Shown: positions 24,001-36,129 of the stretch, piece after piece
Numbering within the stretch: the first letter of the stretch is position 1
How the letters are laid out: every line of letters starts with the position of its first letter
Source: Amaurobius ferox
Taxonomy: Eukaryota; Arthropoda; Arachnida; Araneae; Amaurobiidae
NCBI GenBank assembly: GCA_951213105.1
Contig: OX578140.1
Coordinates: 124,616,965-124,680,964, forward strand
Reading direction: 5' to 3'
DNA length: 64,000 bases
Translations under genes and position numbers: made by a program
The notes under the pieces: model-generated
What the model was told of the DNA's origin: nothing
Seen by the model: only the letters and a program-made list of their open reading frames with translations
Database searches by the model: none

Positions 24001-24963
24001 ACAGACACGTTTCGGCATGGAATGTACTAGACTAGCACATGTAGTTTTAATTTCAACGACTCTGAACCATATGTCAATAACGGCCGAAATTAGCTTGTCC
24101 ATCGTCGTACAGTCAAATTTGTGAAGCCGTTTTTTGACAATAGCCCACAAATTTTCTATGGGATTCAAGTCTGGTGAATTCCTGGGCCAATCCAGTACGG
24201 TAATATTTTTTTTTGAGCAGAAAGTTTTGATTCGCTTCGAAGTGTGACATGGCGCGCTGTCTTGTTGGAAAACGCAATCTCCGTTCGGCCACAGTTTAGC
24301 CATGGTTGGAAGCACTTTTCGGGTCAATATGACTTCGTAACTGGCACTGTTCATCATTCCCTCTACGGGAACAAGAGATTCTGTCCCCAAAACGCTGAAA
24401 CAACCCCAAAGCATCTTTTTGGGCGGATGCTTGATTGATGTGGTGCTGATTGAGAGGTTCTCCTTGGCTCCTTCTCACGAACATAGATCTAAATCCCTGA
24501 ACCACAAAATGTGTTTCGTCAGAAAAGAGAACTTTCTCCCAGTCCATGTTTTGTATTTCCGTGCCCATTCCAACCTTTTTTTCTTCATGCGAAGCGTCAG
24601 AAGCTGCTTCTTGTACGGTCGACGTGCTCTCCGTCCGCGTTCTAACAGCCTGTATCGCACTGTTGAAGGTGCAATATCAACACCAGCTGCCACCATGGAC
24701 TTGGACAGGTCAAAACTGGTTAATCGAGGATTTTTAACACTCATTCGATGTAAAGTTTTGTCGTCACGAGCCGAAGTTGATCTTTTTCGGCCGCATCTTC
24801 TAGAACGGTTGGTTCCAGCATTTCCTGTTTCTTGAAACCCCTTCTAGATCCTCCCGACACTTGCTGTACTCACTCCACATAGTTTACCTATTTCCTCCAA
24901 CGTCTTAGAAGTGTGTTCTCTAAGCGCAATCACTTTAGCACGTGTTTTCGCGCTGATATCCAT
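24001..24963 (-). pseudogene. Tc1 (DD34E) transposase, disrupted
   Basis: Cut-and-paste transposase, nuclear, would bind the element ends. Start chosen at the ATG at 24961-24963 (MDISAKTRAKVIALREHT), which opens the first helix-turn-helix (EEIGKLCGVSTASVGRI). A TAG at 24844-24846 interrupts the frame, but the family pattern continues in the same frame through a basic linker (RRCGRKR) and the second helix-turn-helix region. A frameshift near 24555 precedes the first catalytic aspartate (VLFSDETHF), and a compensating shift near 24415 restores the frame (MLWGCFSV). The second aspartate is in QQDSAPCHTS and the glutamate in LNPIENLW, with 34 residues between them, as in Tc1. The last ~10-15 residues are lost in the gap. 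At least three lesions, so inactive. Confidence 0.93.
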
Positions 24964-25005
24964 GACGCTAATGAGCCCCGCAACAACTGAGAAACTACCA
25001 CTGCG

Positions 25006-25074
25006 GAACACCTGCCACCTGTCGGAGGAATTTGAACACCTGCTACTTACCAGGTGCATACGAACACCTGCTAC
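25006..25074 (-). repeat. Three 13-bp direct repeats at 28-bp spacing upstream of the Tc1 transposase
   Basis: GAACACCTGCYAC occurs at 25006-25018, 25034-25046 and 25062-25074, exactly 28 bp apart, between the element terminus and the transposase start. Regularly spaced subterminal repeats in Tc1-like elements can be transposase-binding sites (known for IR/DR types). Here that role is inference. Confidence 0.8.
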
Positions 25075-25187
25075 TTTGATAATAACTGCAATTTGAACTC
25101 TGAGCTAATTTGGAGTGCTTCTTCCTAAGCTTACGTGTGATAAAACGAAAAAAATTACATTTCTCAATTAATTGCCACAATACTGTA

Positions 25188-25189
25188 TG

Positions 25190-25275
<86 letters not shown>
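25188..25275. repeat. (TA)n microsatellite, far flank of the Tc1 insertion
   Basis: TA tract with short GTGTGT interruption. With the tract at 23572-23800 it forms the pre-insertion target microsatellite. Confidence 0.9.
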
Positions 25276-26957
25276 CATATTAACAGAAAGATATCAATTT
25301 ATATCATACGAATCGCGTTTTTAATGAATCAGAATATATTATCGTAGAAGTTCACATCCTGGAGGAGAGAATTAGATATCATACTTAAAAGTATTGGAAG
25401 TTATTTATACAAAAAGAAAAAAGTGCACTTTGTCCCTAACGATTTTAGATTTTACCGCTCTCTTACAAAAAGAGCATTGTCTTATATCAGATATCTGATT
25501 TAAAAATAAATATTAACTATGCTATGCAGAACCATTGTTTCATTAGAGAGAATATATTAAATTTAATGAAGCAGAAATTAAAAGAATTCTCCACACCGAT
25601 TGGCTGTTCTTTAAGTTTGCAGAATCAATTAAATGGATGATGAATATCTATTATAATACTTCGAAGTTATGGACAAATGCATTATCTTACTATTAAATAA
25701 TTACATTTTTGAAATAAAAAAAAAATTCTGTTTTAATGTTTATTTCATTTTCATTAAAAAGCAATCTTATTATTTTTAACACAAAACATATTAGAAGATA
25801 TCATGTTTTTATAGTTTTATATATTTTTATTATTTCGTAACAATAAATTAAAAACGATATGAATTATCATGATTTCTAAATAAAATCTATGTATCATGTA
25901 TATCTAATAAAATGTTATTGAAAATAATAATTTCATAATTTTTTATCAAACTTGGCCCAGATGCATCTAAAACCACGCGTACACATTATGTGATGTTAAT
26001 TAATTTAATAGTATAGTCGAATGTAATGATCTAAAATCGCTTTCTCATAATATATATCATAATAGCAGATAAACCCGCCTTTGCCCAGCAGATATACAGC
26101 TCAATGAAATATAAATCTGTTTTAATTATTCTACATTTTTCTTATATTCTCTATTGTTTGTTATATTACCAGTATTCATGATACTACGATTGATACATAA
26201 TATAAGGTGGAAAGACATAGAGTGCCAATGAAACTGCTGATGAAACTTTCGAAAGTAAATCTTTGAGAAATGAAATTGATAGACTTCGACGGGCTGAAGA
26301 AAGTTTTAAACACAGTTTTAATCAAAGAAAAAATAAAAACTTGAAGCTAATAAAATTATTATTTTCAGAATTTTACCCTTAAAAATTTTCGACACGCCTA
26401 GAGTGCAAATGCTCGGCGCAGGTACTAGTTCTTTATAGTTCATTTCGTAAGATCAGCTGTAGGGTGTTCTTGCTTATTCAATATCTCTAATAAACACCCC
26501 GAGGACATTCGTAGTGATCATAGATAAAAAATGTCATATAATTTTTTATATTGCTTTATTGGTAGTTAGGAGATTTCCGTAGTAAAAGATTTTAATGAAA
26601 TTTTTTATATATTTTTATAATATGTAAATAATAAATTGAATATAAAAAACGACATTAACACAAAACATCAAATCAAACCACATAAAAATATATCCATAAT
26701 ACACTGTACGGTGGTATGAAACAGGAAACAGAACAGTATAAACATATGAACTTGTTTGGAATAAACTACTTTTTCAAGACAATTAAAACCATACAAACGA
26801 TTAATTCACAATTGATTTGTTGCGTCTCATAGTTCTACAAATCGCTTAACGGATTCACGCTATAAATATTTTGATTTCGTTTGCAACTACTTTTTAAGTT
26901 AATTTGATCTCTTTTCTAACAAACAGTTTTAATTTTCCAATTTATTCAGGTACACTT
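25276..26957 (+). repeat. ~7-kb unit, blocks P8-P9, then P1-P4
   Basis: P8 resumes (25290-25930) and P9 follows (25930-26160). P10 is absent, and P1 (26215-26475), P2 (26520-26660), P3 (26660-26880) and the start of P4 (26880-26957) follow. So a new unit begins directly after P9 here, whereas at 4360-5745 and 29600-30930 the ~1.3-kb P10 is present. Non-coding. Confidence 0.7.
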
Positions 26958-28594
26958 AAGGGGGGGATGGTACCTAAAAAATTCCAAAAAATCTCAATTA
27001 TTTTTTCATTGTTTAAATAAAACATAATTTTCTGATTCCAATGACACTAAATTCATCTTGCTACGTTAAATAGAACCGATTATATTGCAATGTTAAAAAT
27101 TGAGCTACTCTGGAGCTGTCACTAGCCACGCCCATATTCGTCTGCTACTGTAACATAAACAAACGAAAGTGAAACCCCTACATATCTATTTCTCTCAGTT
27201 CAAGATGTTTCTTTTTGTTGGATGGAAGAAGCGAAGTGAAATATATTAGCTAACACTTATTTGAACTGAAATGAAGTAATAGTATCTTTTGGATTGCTTA
27301 TTTTGAACATAAATTGGATATTTGATGAGAAAAATTTGACGTTTATTTCGATTTCGAAAACGGCTATTGTTGTTGAATGTGCTGTTAAATATATTTTGTT
27401 GTTAATACATCTATATATTTATGTGATAATTATATAATTTTAAGTGCTATGTTTACACATTTTGTTTAAGTCAGAGAGTTGAAATTGCAGTTGCCAGAGG
27501 TATAATGGATTTCAACAAGGGTCTCTCCTTTCCTGGAGCTCAAATAATGAAGGATGCTGTCTCATGTCACCTGGAAGGTCACATGTTCTTACTAAACGAA
27601 AAGTTATAAGACGCTATGAAAAGTTATAGGACAGCTTTGAACAAATCAACTTTGTTGTTCAAAGCTTATCGCAGAAAAGTGAACTTGGCAAAAATAAAAC
27701 TGAACCAGAATTCTGGTTACTTGGTTGATGGACATTGAAATGTGTTAGTCAGCAATATTGCTTTTACATACATTTAAACATTTTCATATAATGTATTATC
27801 TTTGAATTTGTGTGTGCAACAGCTATCTATAATATATTATGGTCCAACAGCAGCAATTTTCATATTTTCCACTATAAAAATTTTGATAACATTTTTTTAA
27901 TCCTTTTTTCAAGTTTTAAAATTTATTTTTTGTACATATATTAACATTTTGTTAAAATTTAAACTTGAAATATATTTCTTGTGTGTAAAAGATTAGGGAA
28001 TTTTTTTTTCAGATGAATATTTTCATAAACAGCTATTTTGCATAATTTTTAAACTTTAATGCCTTTTTTCTCAAAGACGTGATTTTCGACATTTTTATAA
28101 ATTTAAATTGACGTAAGTCAAATTCGACTACACGGATAAGAGTGAAATTTGGAACAATTGTTATATATACTTTTACAATATACTTTTCTTTAATTTGACT
28201 TCAGCAATTGTTGAAATATGTGTTTGTGTTTTTATTACGATTTTCGAAAACAATATTTGTGGTGTAAAATCACGTTTTATTTACATTATTTTTTATTAAA
28301 TTTTATCTGATTTATATTTATAAAAGCTGTGAAAGCAATTTATTTCTTGCATATTTTTATGTTAAAAAATGTTCAAATTCAAATTTTAGAAAAATTATTT
28401 TTCTGCTTATATCAAAAAGAAAACTTGTCAAATTTTTGAAATTTTAATTTAAAAAAAATATATATATATTGTTTAATTTATAAAATTTTGAATATCACAT
28501 TTTGTTTACTATACTTAAAATTTACCTGAATATAAAAAATTACAACTATAACTTCAAATTTACAAATTTCAGCAATTTAGGTACCATACCCTTT
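26958..28594. mobile_element. 1.64-kb element with GGTACC-containing inverted ends
   Basis: The ends are inverted copies: AAGGGGGGGATGGTACCTAA on the left, TTAGGTACCATACCCTT on the right. It interrupts block P4: the sequence before 26957 and after 28595 joins as at 8060-8110. The interior is very AT-rich and contains one disrupted reading frame (27505-27738). Superfamily not recognised. No clear target duplication beyond T residues. Confidence 0.75.
27505..27738 (+). pseudogene. Disrupted reading frame inside the GGTACC element, unknown product
   Basis: 78 codons with one in-frame TAA at codon 35 (27607-27609). The first part reads MDFNKGLSFPGAQIMKDAVS. The second part is lysine-rich and ends NSGYLVDGH before TGA. 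The open frame also extends upstream of the ATG (EIAVARGI). Base composition is less AT-rich than its surroundings, which hints at former coding. I do not recognise the family; a mobile-element protein tail is the natural guess. Confidence 0.4.
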
Positions 28595-30939
28595 GCGAAG
28601 TTCAATACATGAATGTAGTTTTAATGCAAGGGTTAAGAGAAGATATAAATTTAATATTTAGGCCATTTTCTTGCCCAAGGAAATAATTTATTTCAACTGT
28701 GGTGTGACTAATAATACCATTTATATTTTATGCTCATTGTAGCTATATCATACTGCAAATGACGGGAGTAGAGGGGTGAGATAAAATTATTTATAATTAA
28801 AAGAACTTAGCAGATAAAAACTTATTATTTTACACTTCAATTTTATTTTTAATCTACAGAACGAGTCTGCATTTGTAATTGTCTAGTAAACGTATTTCAC
28901 AACATGTTTCTATTCCGTATATCAATTTCAGATGGAGCAAAAATTATTTGTACTTCATAAAAAGCAAGCATATGAACATTATCCGAGCATTCTATAAAAA
29001 AATGAAAGAATTTGTGTTTTCACAAGCAGCAATTATATGGATGTTGATTTAAAGTATTTCGTTAAGAAGGAGGCTGCTTTTGCCTCAGTAAACGTTTGAT
29101 ATTATTAATCAACTACCTGATTATTTTGTTATAAAGTATTTTTGTTCCTGATTGCTTTATACAACACAGGTGTATCAGATTTACTTACGTTAGAGTTCAT
29201 GTGCATAGAATATATAGAATAGATATTAAAGTCATTGACAATAAATAATACAACCGAGTAACAAACACACTTAGCTTCCTTCGTCATAGTTGAGTCATAC
29301 CAGTCTGCGACAAATATCAAGTTTACTTACTGCCAGTGCAGTCACTGGATATCGTGTTCTAATGAATTGGTATATAAACTAGCCTATATATATATATATA
29401 TATATTGGCTAATGTACTGAGATTATCCATAAACACAAAAATCACCTATAAGGGGTGTTCCCAAAAGTTAGAAGACACTCCCGTTGCAGATAACACTATC
29501 CATGGACCAGTTTCGTGCTTATTATGCATTCGTCAGCATGGAAAAATTAAGATATGCAATTGCATAGCAAAACTTGCTATATCATTTTTATTTATTTTAA
29601 TTTTTAAAATATTTTGAGAATGTATATGTATATTTTTGAAAATAGTTACATTTTATTTGCTTAAAGTGTCACGTTTTAAAGTATTTTTTCCCATTCAAAC
29701 GCATATTTTATTGCATCTTAGGCTTAAAGTTTGTATCTTACGACTTTCAATACCAATAACATATTAAAACCTCCCGACAGATATGTAGCTGATAAACGCG
29801 TGTAATGGTGATTGGAAGCTAGCCTTAAAAAAAGGAGTGGCTATTGCTGCCACCTCTGCAAATGACAATGACTGGATGTGAGACGCGCCGTTTCCTAATG
29901 ACGTAGGCAAACGTGTTGGGGGTGCAGAAGTGTAAAATAATTTTTTTCCGGGAATGCCATTACTTCCACCCTTTAGGGTGAAACGATATGCTCTTTCGCA
30001 GTAATAATAATTTTTTGTAATTCTAAATAATTTGAGCTATTTTTCACGAAGAACTGGACACTAACCCAATTTTAAACAAGATCAGACGAAAAATTGCACT
30101 ATTAATGATTGCTATTTAAACTTAGTAGTTAGTGAAGCAGACTTTAACTCGGCATCAATATGGCAAAACACCCGTTTGGTTATTTTGGAGTTTTAGAAAG
30201 AAGAAATCGAATTTCGCTTTGGTAATCACTTGTTACAGGATAATCTATTTTTTTATAAAAGCAATTGCCAATATTTCTAGTAGATTTTTAGCATATTGTA
30301 ACTATAAGATATTAAGTTTCCATAGTATATTTTTTGTCAATAACATACAAAATTGGTTAAGGACATTGTTGAGTTACAATGCTGATTGCAATACATTGCT
30401 GATTACAGTAATTTTCAACTAAGCTTGCTACGTTCCAAATTTATTTTTCAGACCATTTTCAATGCGCTCTTGAATTGTTTTATTATATTAGTTCTAGCTG
30501 CTTATATTTGCAAAACTGGTATATATTTTCTGTCACTTGGTAGATATATTCCACTTTATTTCAACTTCATATATAATAGGATGGTTTCAAAGGTTGATCT
30601 AATTTTGAAATATGAAAACCTTTATAATGCTTCTTGTATGTATTCATCTTACAGAGGTAACAATTTTAAAATACGGTGCATTTCATGTGCTTTTTGCATG
30701 TTTATGTTACATTATATTATTTTACTCATAAAAATATAGTACTTATTGAAAGAGCAAATATTCAAAATTAAATTTCGCTTGTTGAAACAGCAAAACTCTC
30801 TCTAATTTAAAACGCCCAGCGCTCAGCCTCCTCCGTTAAAATAGTACATTAAGCTACTAGTATTTATGAACCTATGATTGATTTCTACTTGATTTAGAAA
30901 TGGCTTTTAATATGGGAAGTTAGTTATATTTGACATATT
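28595..30939 (+). repeat. ~7-kb unit, copy C, blocks P4-P6 and P10
   Basis: P4 end (28600-28740), P5 (28750-28985), P6 truncated (28990-29600), then directly P10 (29600-30930). P7-P9 are missing, which is the reciprocal of other deletions in the array. A short TA tract lies at 29385-29405. Reading frames at 30132-30739 are specific to this copy and are not preserved at 4900-5500, so they are not genes. Confidence 0.7.
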
Positions 30940-31875
30940 ACTTTCCTTATATAAAATAATGTATAAGGAAAGTATTGTGACGGGGTCGAAAATTCGAATT
31001 CGAGTTTTCGACGGGAGAGCACGTTTCAAACATCCCTGATCAAGAATCGAACATTTTTGAAGTGGTATCTGTGTATGGGTGTGAAAGTATGTCTGTGTGT
31101 GTGTCAGTGAGACATTGGAGACGATAACTGACAAACGAATGGACCGATTCGAACAAAATTTGGTACAAAAATTACAATCCGTAAACATTAGAAGTCTATT
31201 GTTTTTATACGCAATCGAATGTTCAGAACCCATCCAAATTTTCGAGTGAAATTTTGAAAAAATCTTCAAAAAATCAGAACCTCTAATAAAGTTACGCAAA
31301 TAGACATTTCTTATGTAATTTTTCATTAGAAAACGATTGACATAAATTTTAGAACGCTAACATGAACCGATCTTGAGATATTCCACATTTTTAAAAAAAA
31401 TTATCAAAAGATTATATAAAATAATAAAATAATATTTCCTATTGAGAAACATGTTTACTTTTCATATGTAATACCATGCGATAAATTTGGTCACATCCTT
31501 CTCGTGGGTCTTGCTCGTTACGTTCATGAAAAAAGATACTTTGAGTAATAGTTTTGTATTTGAACGCCAATAGTCATTTATCTGATGTAAGAATAACTTA
31601 TTTCTGCATCCATAACGCTTGACGAGATTTTGGCGACAAATTTAGTGTAATGTCGCTAACTTGGTGACTTTTTAAATGTTGTTAAATTAACGAAAAACTC
31701 GCCAAATGGTTAAAAATGACGCTAAATTAATGAAAATGACGACTCATTAACGAAAATTGAATATCTTGGAAAGAATATAAATATCTACTATAAAAATAAT
31801 CATTTTTTTTTTACTGTAAAAGTAGTAAATTCATTGCAATATATAAGGAAAGTCATGTGCTGCCCACATCAGATT
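30940..31875 (+). mobile_element. A element 3 (Helentron-like)
   Basis: Near full length, ~936 bp. The left ACTTTCCTTATATA hairpin, a short degenerate TG-rich tract (31065-31105) and the right end TATATAAGGAAAGTCATGTG then CCCACATCAGATTTTT are all present. The microsatellite is contracted and interrupted compared with other copies, consistent with an older copy. It inserted between P10 and P1 of the host unit. Confidence 0.85.
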
Positions 31876-32740
31876 TTTGTAACGTAGAAATGCAGGGCGT
31901 GCAAATGAAACTGCTGATGAAGCTATTAAAAGAAATTTATTTGGAAATGAAATTGTTAAGATTTCGACGGACAGAAGAAAGTATTAAACATAGTTTCAAA
32001 GAAGAACTGCAAACTTGGTGGTAATTAAATTATCATTTTCAGAGATCTACCCTCGTAAATTTAACACATGTCTAGAGAGCAGATGCTCAACGCAGGTTCA
32101 GCTATATAGTTCATGTCGCAAGATCAGCGGTAGCACGTTCTTGCTTATTTAATATCTTTAACTAAAAAATATGGAATTCTAGTATTGAACATAAAAAAAC
32201 AAAGAAATTGATATAATTTTTTATATTAATTTATTGGTAGTTTTGAAATTTCCCTATTAAAATGTTTAATAATATTGTCATATATTTTTATAAACAATAA
32301 ATAATAAACTGAATTTGAAAGACTGCATTAACGCAAAATATCAAACCGACATACATAAAAAAGCATTCGTAATACCATTTATGGTGGTATGAAAAAAAAA
32401 AGAATAATATATACATATGAACCCGTTTGGATAAAAAATATTACCTTTTCAAGACGATTAAAGCCATAGAAACGATTCATAATTTATTTGCTGAGTCTCA
32501 TAGTCTTACAAGAAGCTTAAAGTCAACCTGAATATAGAATTTACGTTTTAAATTCAGGCGATTTAAATTAATATGATTTCTTTTCTGACGAACATTTTTA
32601 TTTTTCAAATTTATTAATAAAGATGTCAATAGTTTCAATACAAGGGTTTGAAGGATATATAAATTATTTATTTAGGCTTATTTCTTGCTCAAGGAAACCT
32701 CATAAAACCATATTTAAATTGTGAAGTTAAGTTCCTTTCG
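31876..32740 (+). repeat. ~7-kb unit, blocks P1-P4 (last recognisable unit)
   Basis: P1 (31890-32165), P2 (32200-32330), P3 (32330-32530) and P4 (32530-32700) in the usual order. After about 32700 the unit sequence stops and a chain of B elements begins. No gene is visible. Confidence 0.7.
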
Positions 32741-33133
32741 AATTATTCTGATAAGGTTCGATTTTCGCATGATTTGGAAATATACAACTGACCTTTCTTT
32801 CCGAAATGATTTAATATTATATTTACTAAGTCGCTGTTGATCGAGTAATTTTTGGCAGCACAGCGGATAGACTAACACTAAGACTGTGGGATGAACCGTT
32901 GTCGAGATATTTTAGTTTTTTTGGAATTTTGAGGACCAGAAGAATTTATAATGCATTAAGTTGCCAAATGAAACGAAGATGCTCTAAAAAGGCAAGTTAG
33001 ATATAATATCAGAAAAGTATCCATGTTATTTTCTGCAATAAAACTCAATGTAATGTCTAATGAAATAAAAAATTACAAAATGAATTTATTTGAATCGGCA
33101 GCGAAAGTCATGTATTGCTGACATCAGATTTTT
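32740..33133 (+). mobile_element. B-type element 0, 5'-truncated
   Basis: Only the 3' part is recognisable: a degenerate 'gttgtcgagatattttagttttt' region and the right end GGCAGCGAAAGTCATGTATT followed by GCTGACATCAGATTTTT. The 3' hairpin stem ATGT..ACAT is retained although the loop differs. It abuts the next B element head-to-tail. The left boundary is uncertain. Confidence 0.6.
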
Positions 33134-33872
33134 AATTTCCCTGCAATACATGGTAATGTATAGAGAAAGTATTGGAATCATGTCGAAAATTGAACTCGAG
33201 TTTTCGACGGTCTACACGTTTCGAGACGTCTAGAACACGAAAAAATTATTTTTAGCGTGACGTTTGTGTGTGTGTGTCTGTCTGTGCAGATTTTGTATCC
33301 ACTCTAACTAATAAACTAATGGACCGAACTTTATAAAATTTGGTTGGTAAGTGACTTGTGGGCGAATCTGGTACTGATTAGTTCTGGATACTATTCGGGA
33401 TAAAATACCAGCCTTTTTTTGCGAAATGGCCCACAAAAGCTTGTATCCATTCTCGCTAAAAACTAATGGACCGAATTTTACAAAATTCGGCAGATAGGTC
33501 ACGTGTGGGATATCCTGATGCTGATTAGATTTTGGTACGATTCGGAAGAAAATAACCTGCCTTTTTTTTGCAAAATAGCCCACAAAAATCGACAAAATCT
33601 AAAATAAGAAACTATGTATGCTCAAATATATCCATTAAATGATTGTTTAATACTTAATTTTTAACGAAAAAAGGAATAAGTTACACTAGGGGACTAGCCG
33701 TTTTCGAGATATTTTTGTTTTTTCCCATTTTCTCTACACCACCTTTGAAAATATGTCCAGTTATCAAATGAGAACGAAAATTGAATTAAAAGTGAATTAA
33801 ATTTAATTAAAATGAAGAGAACGTAAATATAAGTCTGCAGGGAAACTCATGTGCTGCCCACATCAGATTTTT
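33134..33872 (+). mobile_element. B element 1 (Helentron-like)
   Basis: ~740 bp, non-coding. Left end AATTTCCCTGCAATACATGG, then GTATAGGGAAAGTATTGG (hairpin arm), AACTCGAGTTTTCGACGG, CTACACGTTTCG, a TG tract (33266-33285) and two copies of an internal ~150-bp repeat (TAATGGACCGAATTT, TGCGAAATGGCCCACAAAA). The right end TCTGCAGGGAAACTCATGTG is followed by CTGCCCACATCAGATTTTT. Confidence 0.85.
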
Positions 33873-34643
33873 ACTTTCCCTGCAATACATAGCAATATAT
33901 AGGGGATGTATTAGAATCATGTCGAAAATCGCAACTCGAGTTTTCGGCGGATCTACACGTTTCGGGACCTCTAGAACGCGAAACATTTATATTTAGCGTG
34001 ACGGTGTGTGTGTATCTCTGCGGGTGTGTGTGTGTCTATGTGTGTGTGTATATGTATGTGTGTATGGATCTCTGTGTGTGTATGTCTATCTGTGCAATAT
34101 ATGTATCCAGTCTAACTCAAAAACTGATTGACCATATTTCATAAAATTTTATAGGTAAGTCACTTGTGGGTGATTCTGGTGCTGATTAGAATTTGATACG
34201 ATTCGGAATAAAAAAACCTGCCCTTTTTTTTACAAAACGGCCTGCAAAAATCGCATGTGTCCATTGTAGCTAAAAACTAATTGGCCAAATTGCACAAAAT
34301 GTTGGCAGATAAGTCAGTTGCGGGTTACCTTGGCGTTGATTAGATTTCAGTACGATTCGAAAAAGAAGAACCTGCCTTTTTTACGAAATGGCCCACATAA
34401 ATTGTAAATATCTAAAATAAAAGCTCAAACGTATCAATTAAATGCTTGTTTTATGCATAAATATTAATGATAAAAAGAATAAGATCTATTTCTTTGCTTT
34501 GGGACATTGTTTTTTCTCGTTTTGAAAATATGCTTTGAAAATATATCCAGATAACAAATGAAAATGGAATTAAAAGTGCTAATTCAGTGTTATTTTTATA
34601 TAGATTTGTAGTGAAAGTCATGTGCTGCTCACATCAGTTTTTT
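33873..34643 (+). mobile_element. B element 2 (Helentron-like)
   Basis: Directly joined to the previous element: its ACTTTCCCTGCAA starts immediately after the preceding CAGATTTTT. Contains a longer, interrupted TG tract (34003-34095) and the two internal ~150-bp repeats. Its right end, TTGTAGTGAAAGTCATGTG, differs from the first B element but is complementary to the left end of the next element. Confidence 0.85.
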
Positions 34644-35413
34644 ACTTTCACTGCAATACTTGGTAATGTATAGGGAAAGTATTGGAATCATACCGAAAAT
34701 CGTAATTCGAGTTTTCGACGGATCTACACGTTTTGACACCTATAGAATACGATAAAACCACTTTTAGCGTGACGTCTATGTGTGTGTTCGTGTGTCTGTC
34801 TGTGTGTCTGTCTGTGCAGATTTTGTATCCACTGTAACGAAAAAACTAATTGACCGAATTTCATAAAATTTGGTACGTAAGTCACTTGTGAGCGACTCTG
34901 GGGCTGATATTTTTGGGTACAATTCGGGATAAAAGAACCCGCCTTTTTTTGCGAAATGGCCCACAAAAATTGCCAGTATACACTCTAGCTGAGAAACTAA
35001 TGGACCGAATTTCACAAAATTCGGTTGATAAGTCGCTTGTGGATTACCCTGGTGCTGATTAGATTTTGGTACGATTCGGAAAAAATTAACCTACCTTCTT
35101 TTGCGAAATGACCAGCAAAACTCGTCAAAATCTAAACTAAAAAACTACGTATGTTCAAATATATCCATTAAATGCTTGTTTTATACGTAATTTTTAACGA
35201 TGATAAGAATAAGACCAACCCCATTACATTAGGACTAGCCGATCTCGATATATTTTAGTTTTTTCATATTTTCTCTACGACACCTTTGAAAATAAGCCCA
35301 GTTATCAAAAGAGAGCGAAAATAGAATTAAAAGTGAATTAAATTTAATTAAAATAAAGAGAACGTGAGTATAAGTCTGAGGGGAAAGTCATGTGCTGCCC
35401 ACATCAGATTTTT
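34644..35413 (+). mobile_element. B element 3 (Helentron-like)
   Basis: Third consecutive full-length B element, left end ACTTTCACTGCAATACTTGG, TG-rich tract at 34777-34815, two internal repeats (34850-34975 and 34990-35120), right end GGGGAAAGTCATGTGCTGCC then CACATCAGATTTTT. Short frames on the minus strand of the internal repeats are shadows of the repeat. Confidence 0.85.
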
Positions 35414-35419
35414 CATTCT

Positions 35420-36040
35420 GATGTGAATAACATCAATAGTTAGGGTATCTTTGCTTGGATGAAATCGTAGAGTTATGAAAAATATAAGCACTTTGGACGT
35501 TTATATCGCAGAACTTAATAGATACAAATAAAACAACTTTTCAGTAGGATTATTTACTTGTTTTGTCAGGAACAGGGTTTAATTTAAACATATATAAAAA
35601 TCAAATATTTCAATATTTTGAACTTTTTCTTTCACTTAAACTAAATTTTGTCTGAGCGAGTCTTTGCCTCACTTTGCTTAAGTTCAGTCGAAATTTTTCT
35701 AAACTATAAAATATAAATATAAACAGTAAGCAACAAATTTGTTTTTACAAAGCTATTGCAGTTTTCGAGGAATTACCTTCTCATGTTCAGAAAGGTTAAA
35801 ATTTTTCAATTTTGTAATACTTTCTCGAAAACTACAAAAGTACTATAGCTTTGAAGTGTAAGAAGCAATTTGTAGTCCTTTAAAAGCCTTACAAGGAAAG
35901 CGATACAAATAAAGCCTCATAAGGAAAGCATTATACTAATTGTATTTCAGATAGGGTCCTTATTTTTCGAAATATAGTTGTAATAATTTCGACATTTTAA
36001 TATTTTGAACTGTTTTGAAAATATCTAGGAAAGACAAGTA
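35420..36040 (+). repeat. Repeat F, forward orientation
   Basis: Partner of the inverted copy at 12230-12830. It also contains a small internal duplication ('cctcataaggaaagc' type, 35885-35930) and several TTCGATATTTT-like stretches. Non-coding. Confidence 0.6.
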
Positions 36041-36129
36041 ACCCATAAAGAAAGATGTTATACATGCAAAACCATTTCGGCTTCTTAATTTGATCTGTTT
36101 AAAGCCACCGCAGATTTTTTTCCATGCGC

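Larger units (their letters stand above)
24001..25185 (-). mobile_element. Tc1-family transposon relic
   Basis: The right terminus is clear: on the minus strand the element begins CAGTATTGTGGCAATTAATT, preceded by TA (25186-25187), inside a TA tract. The leading CAGT and the TA target are typical of Tc1 elements. The other terminus lies in the gap. It contains a disrupted DD34E transposase and, upstream of it, three evenly spaced direct repeats. It interrupts block P8 of the 7-kb unit: compare 3440-3480, where that sequence is continuous. Confidence 0.92.

Noticed and set aside
30132..30739. Two overlapping frames of 96 and 117 codons suggestive of a membrane protein
   Set aside because: Located in block P10; the homologous block at 4900-5500 does not preserve the frames, and hydrophobic residues follow from the AT-rich codons.
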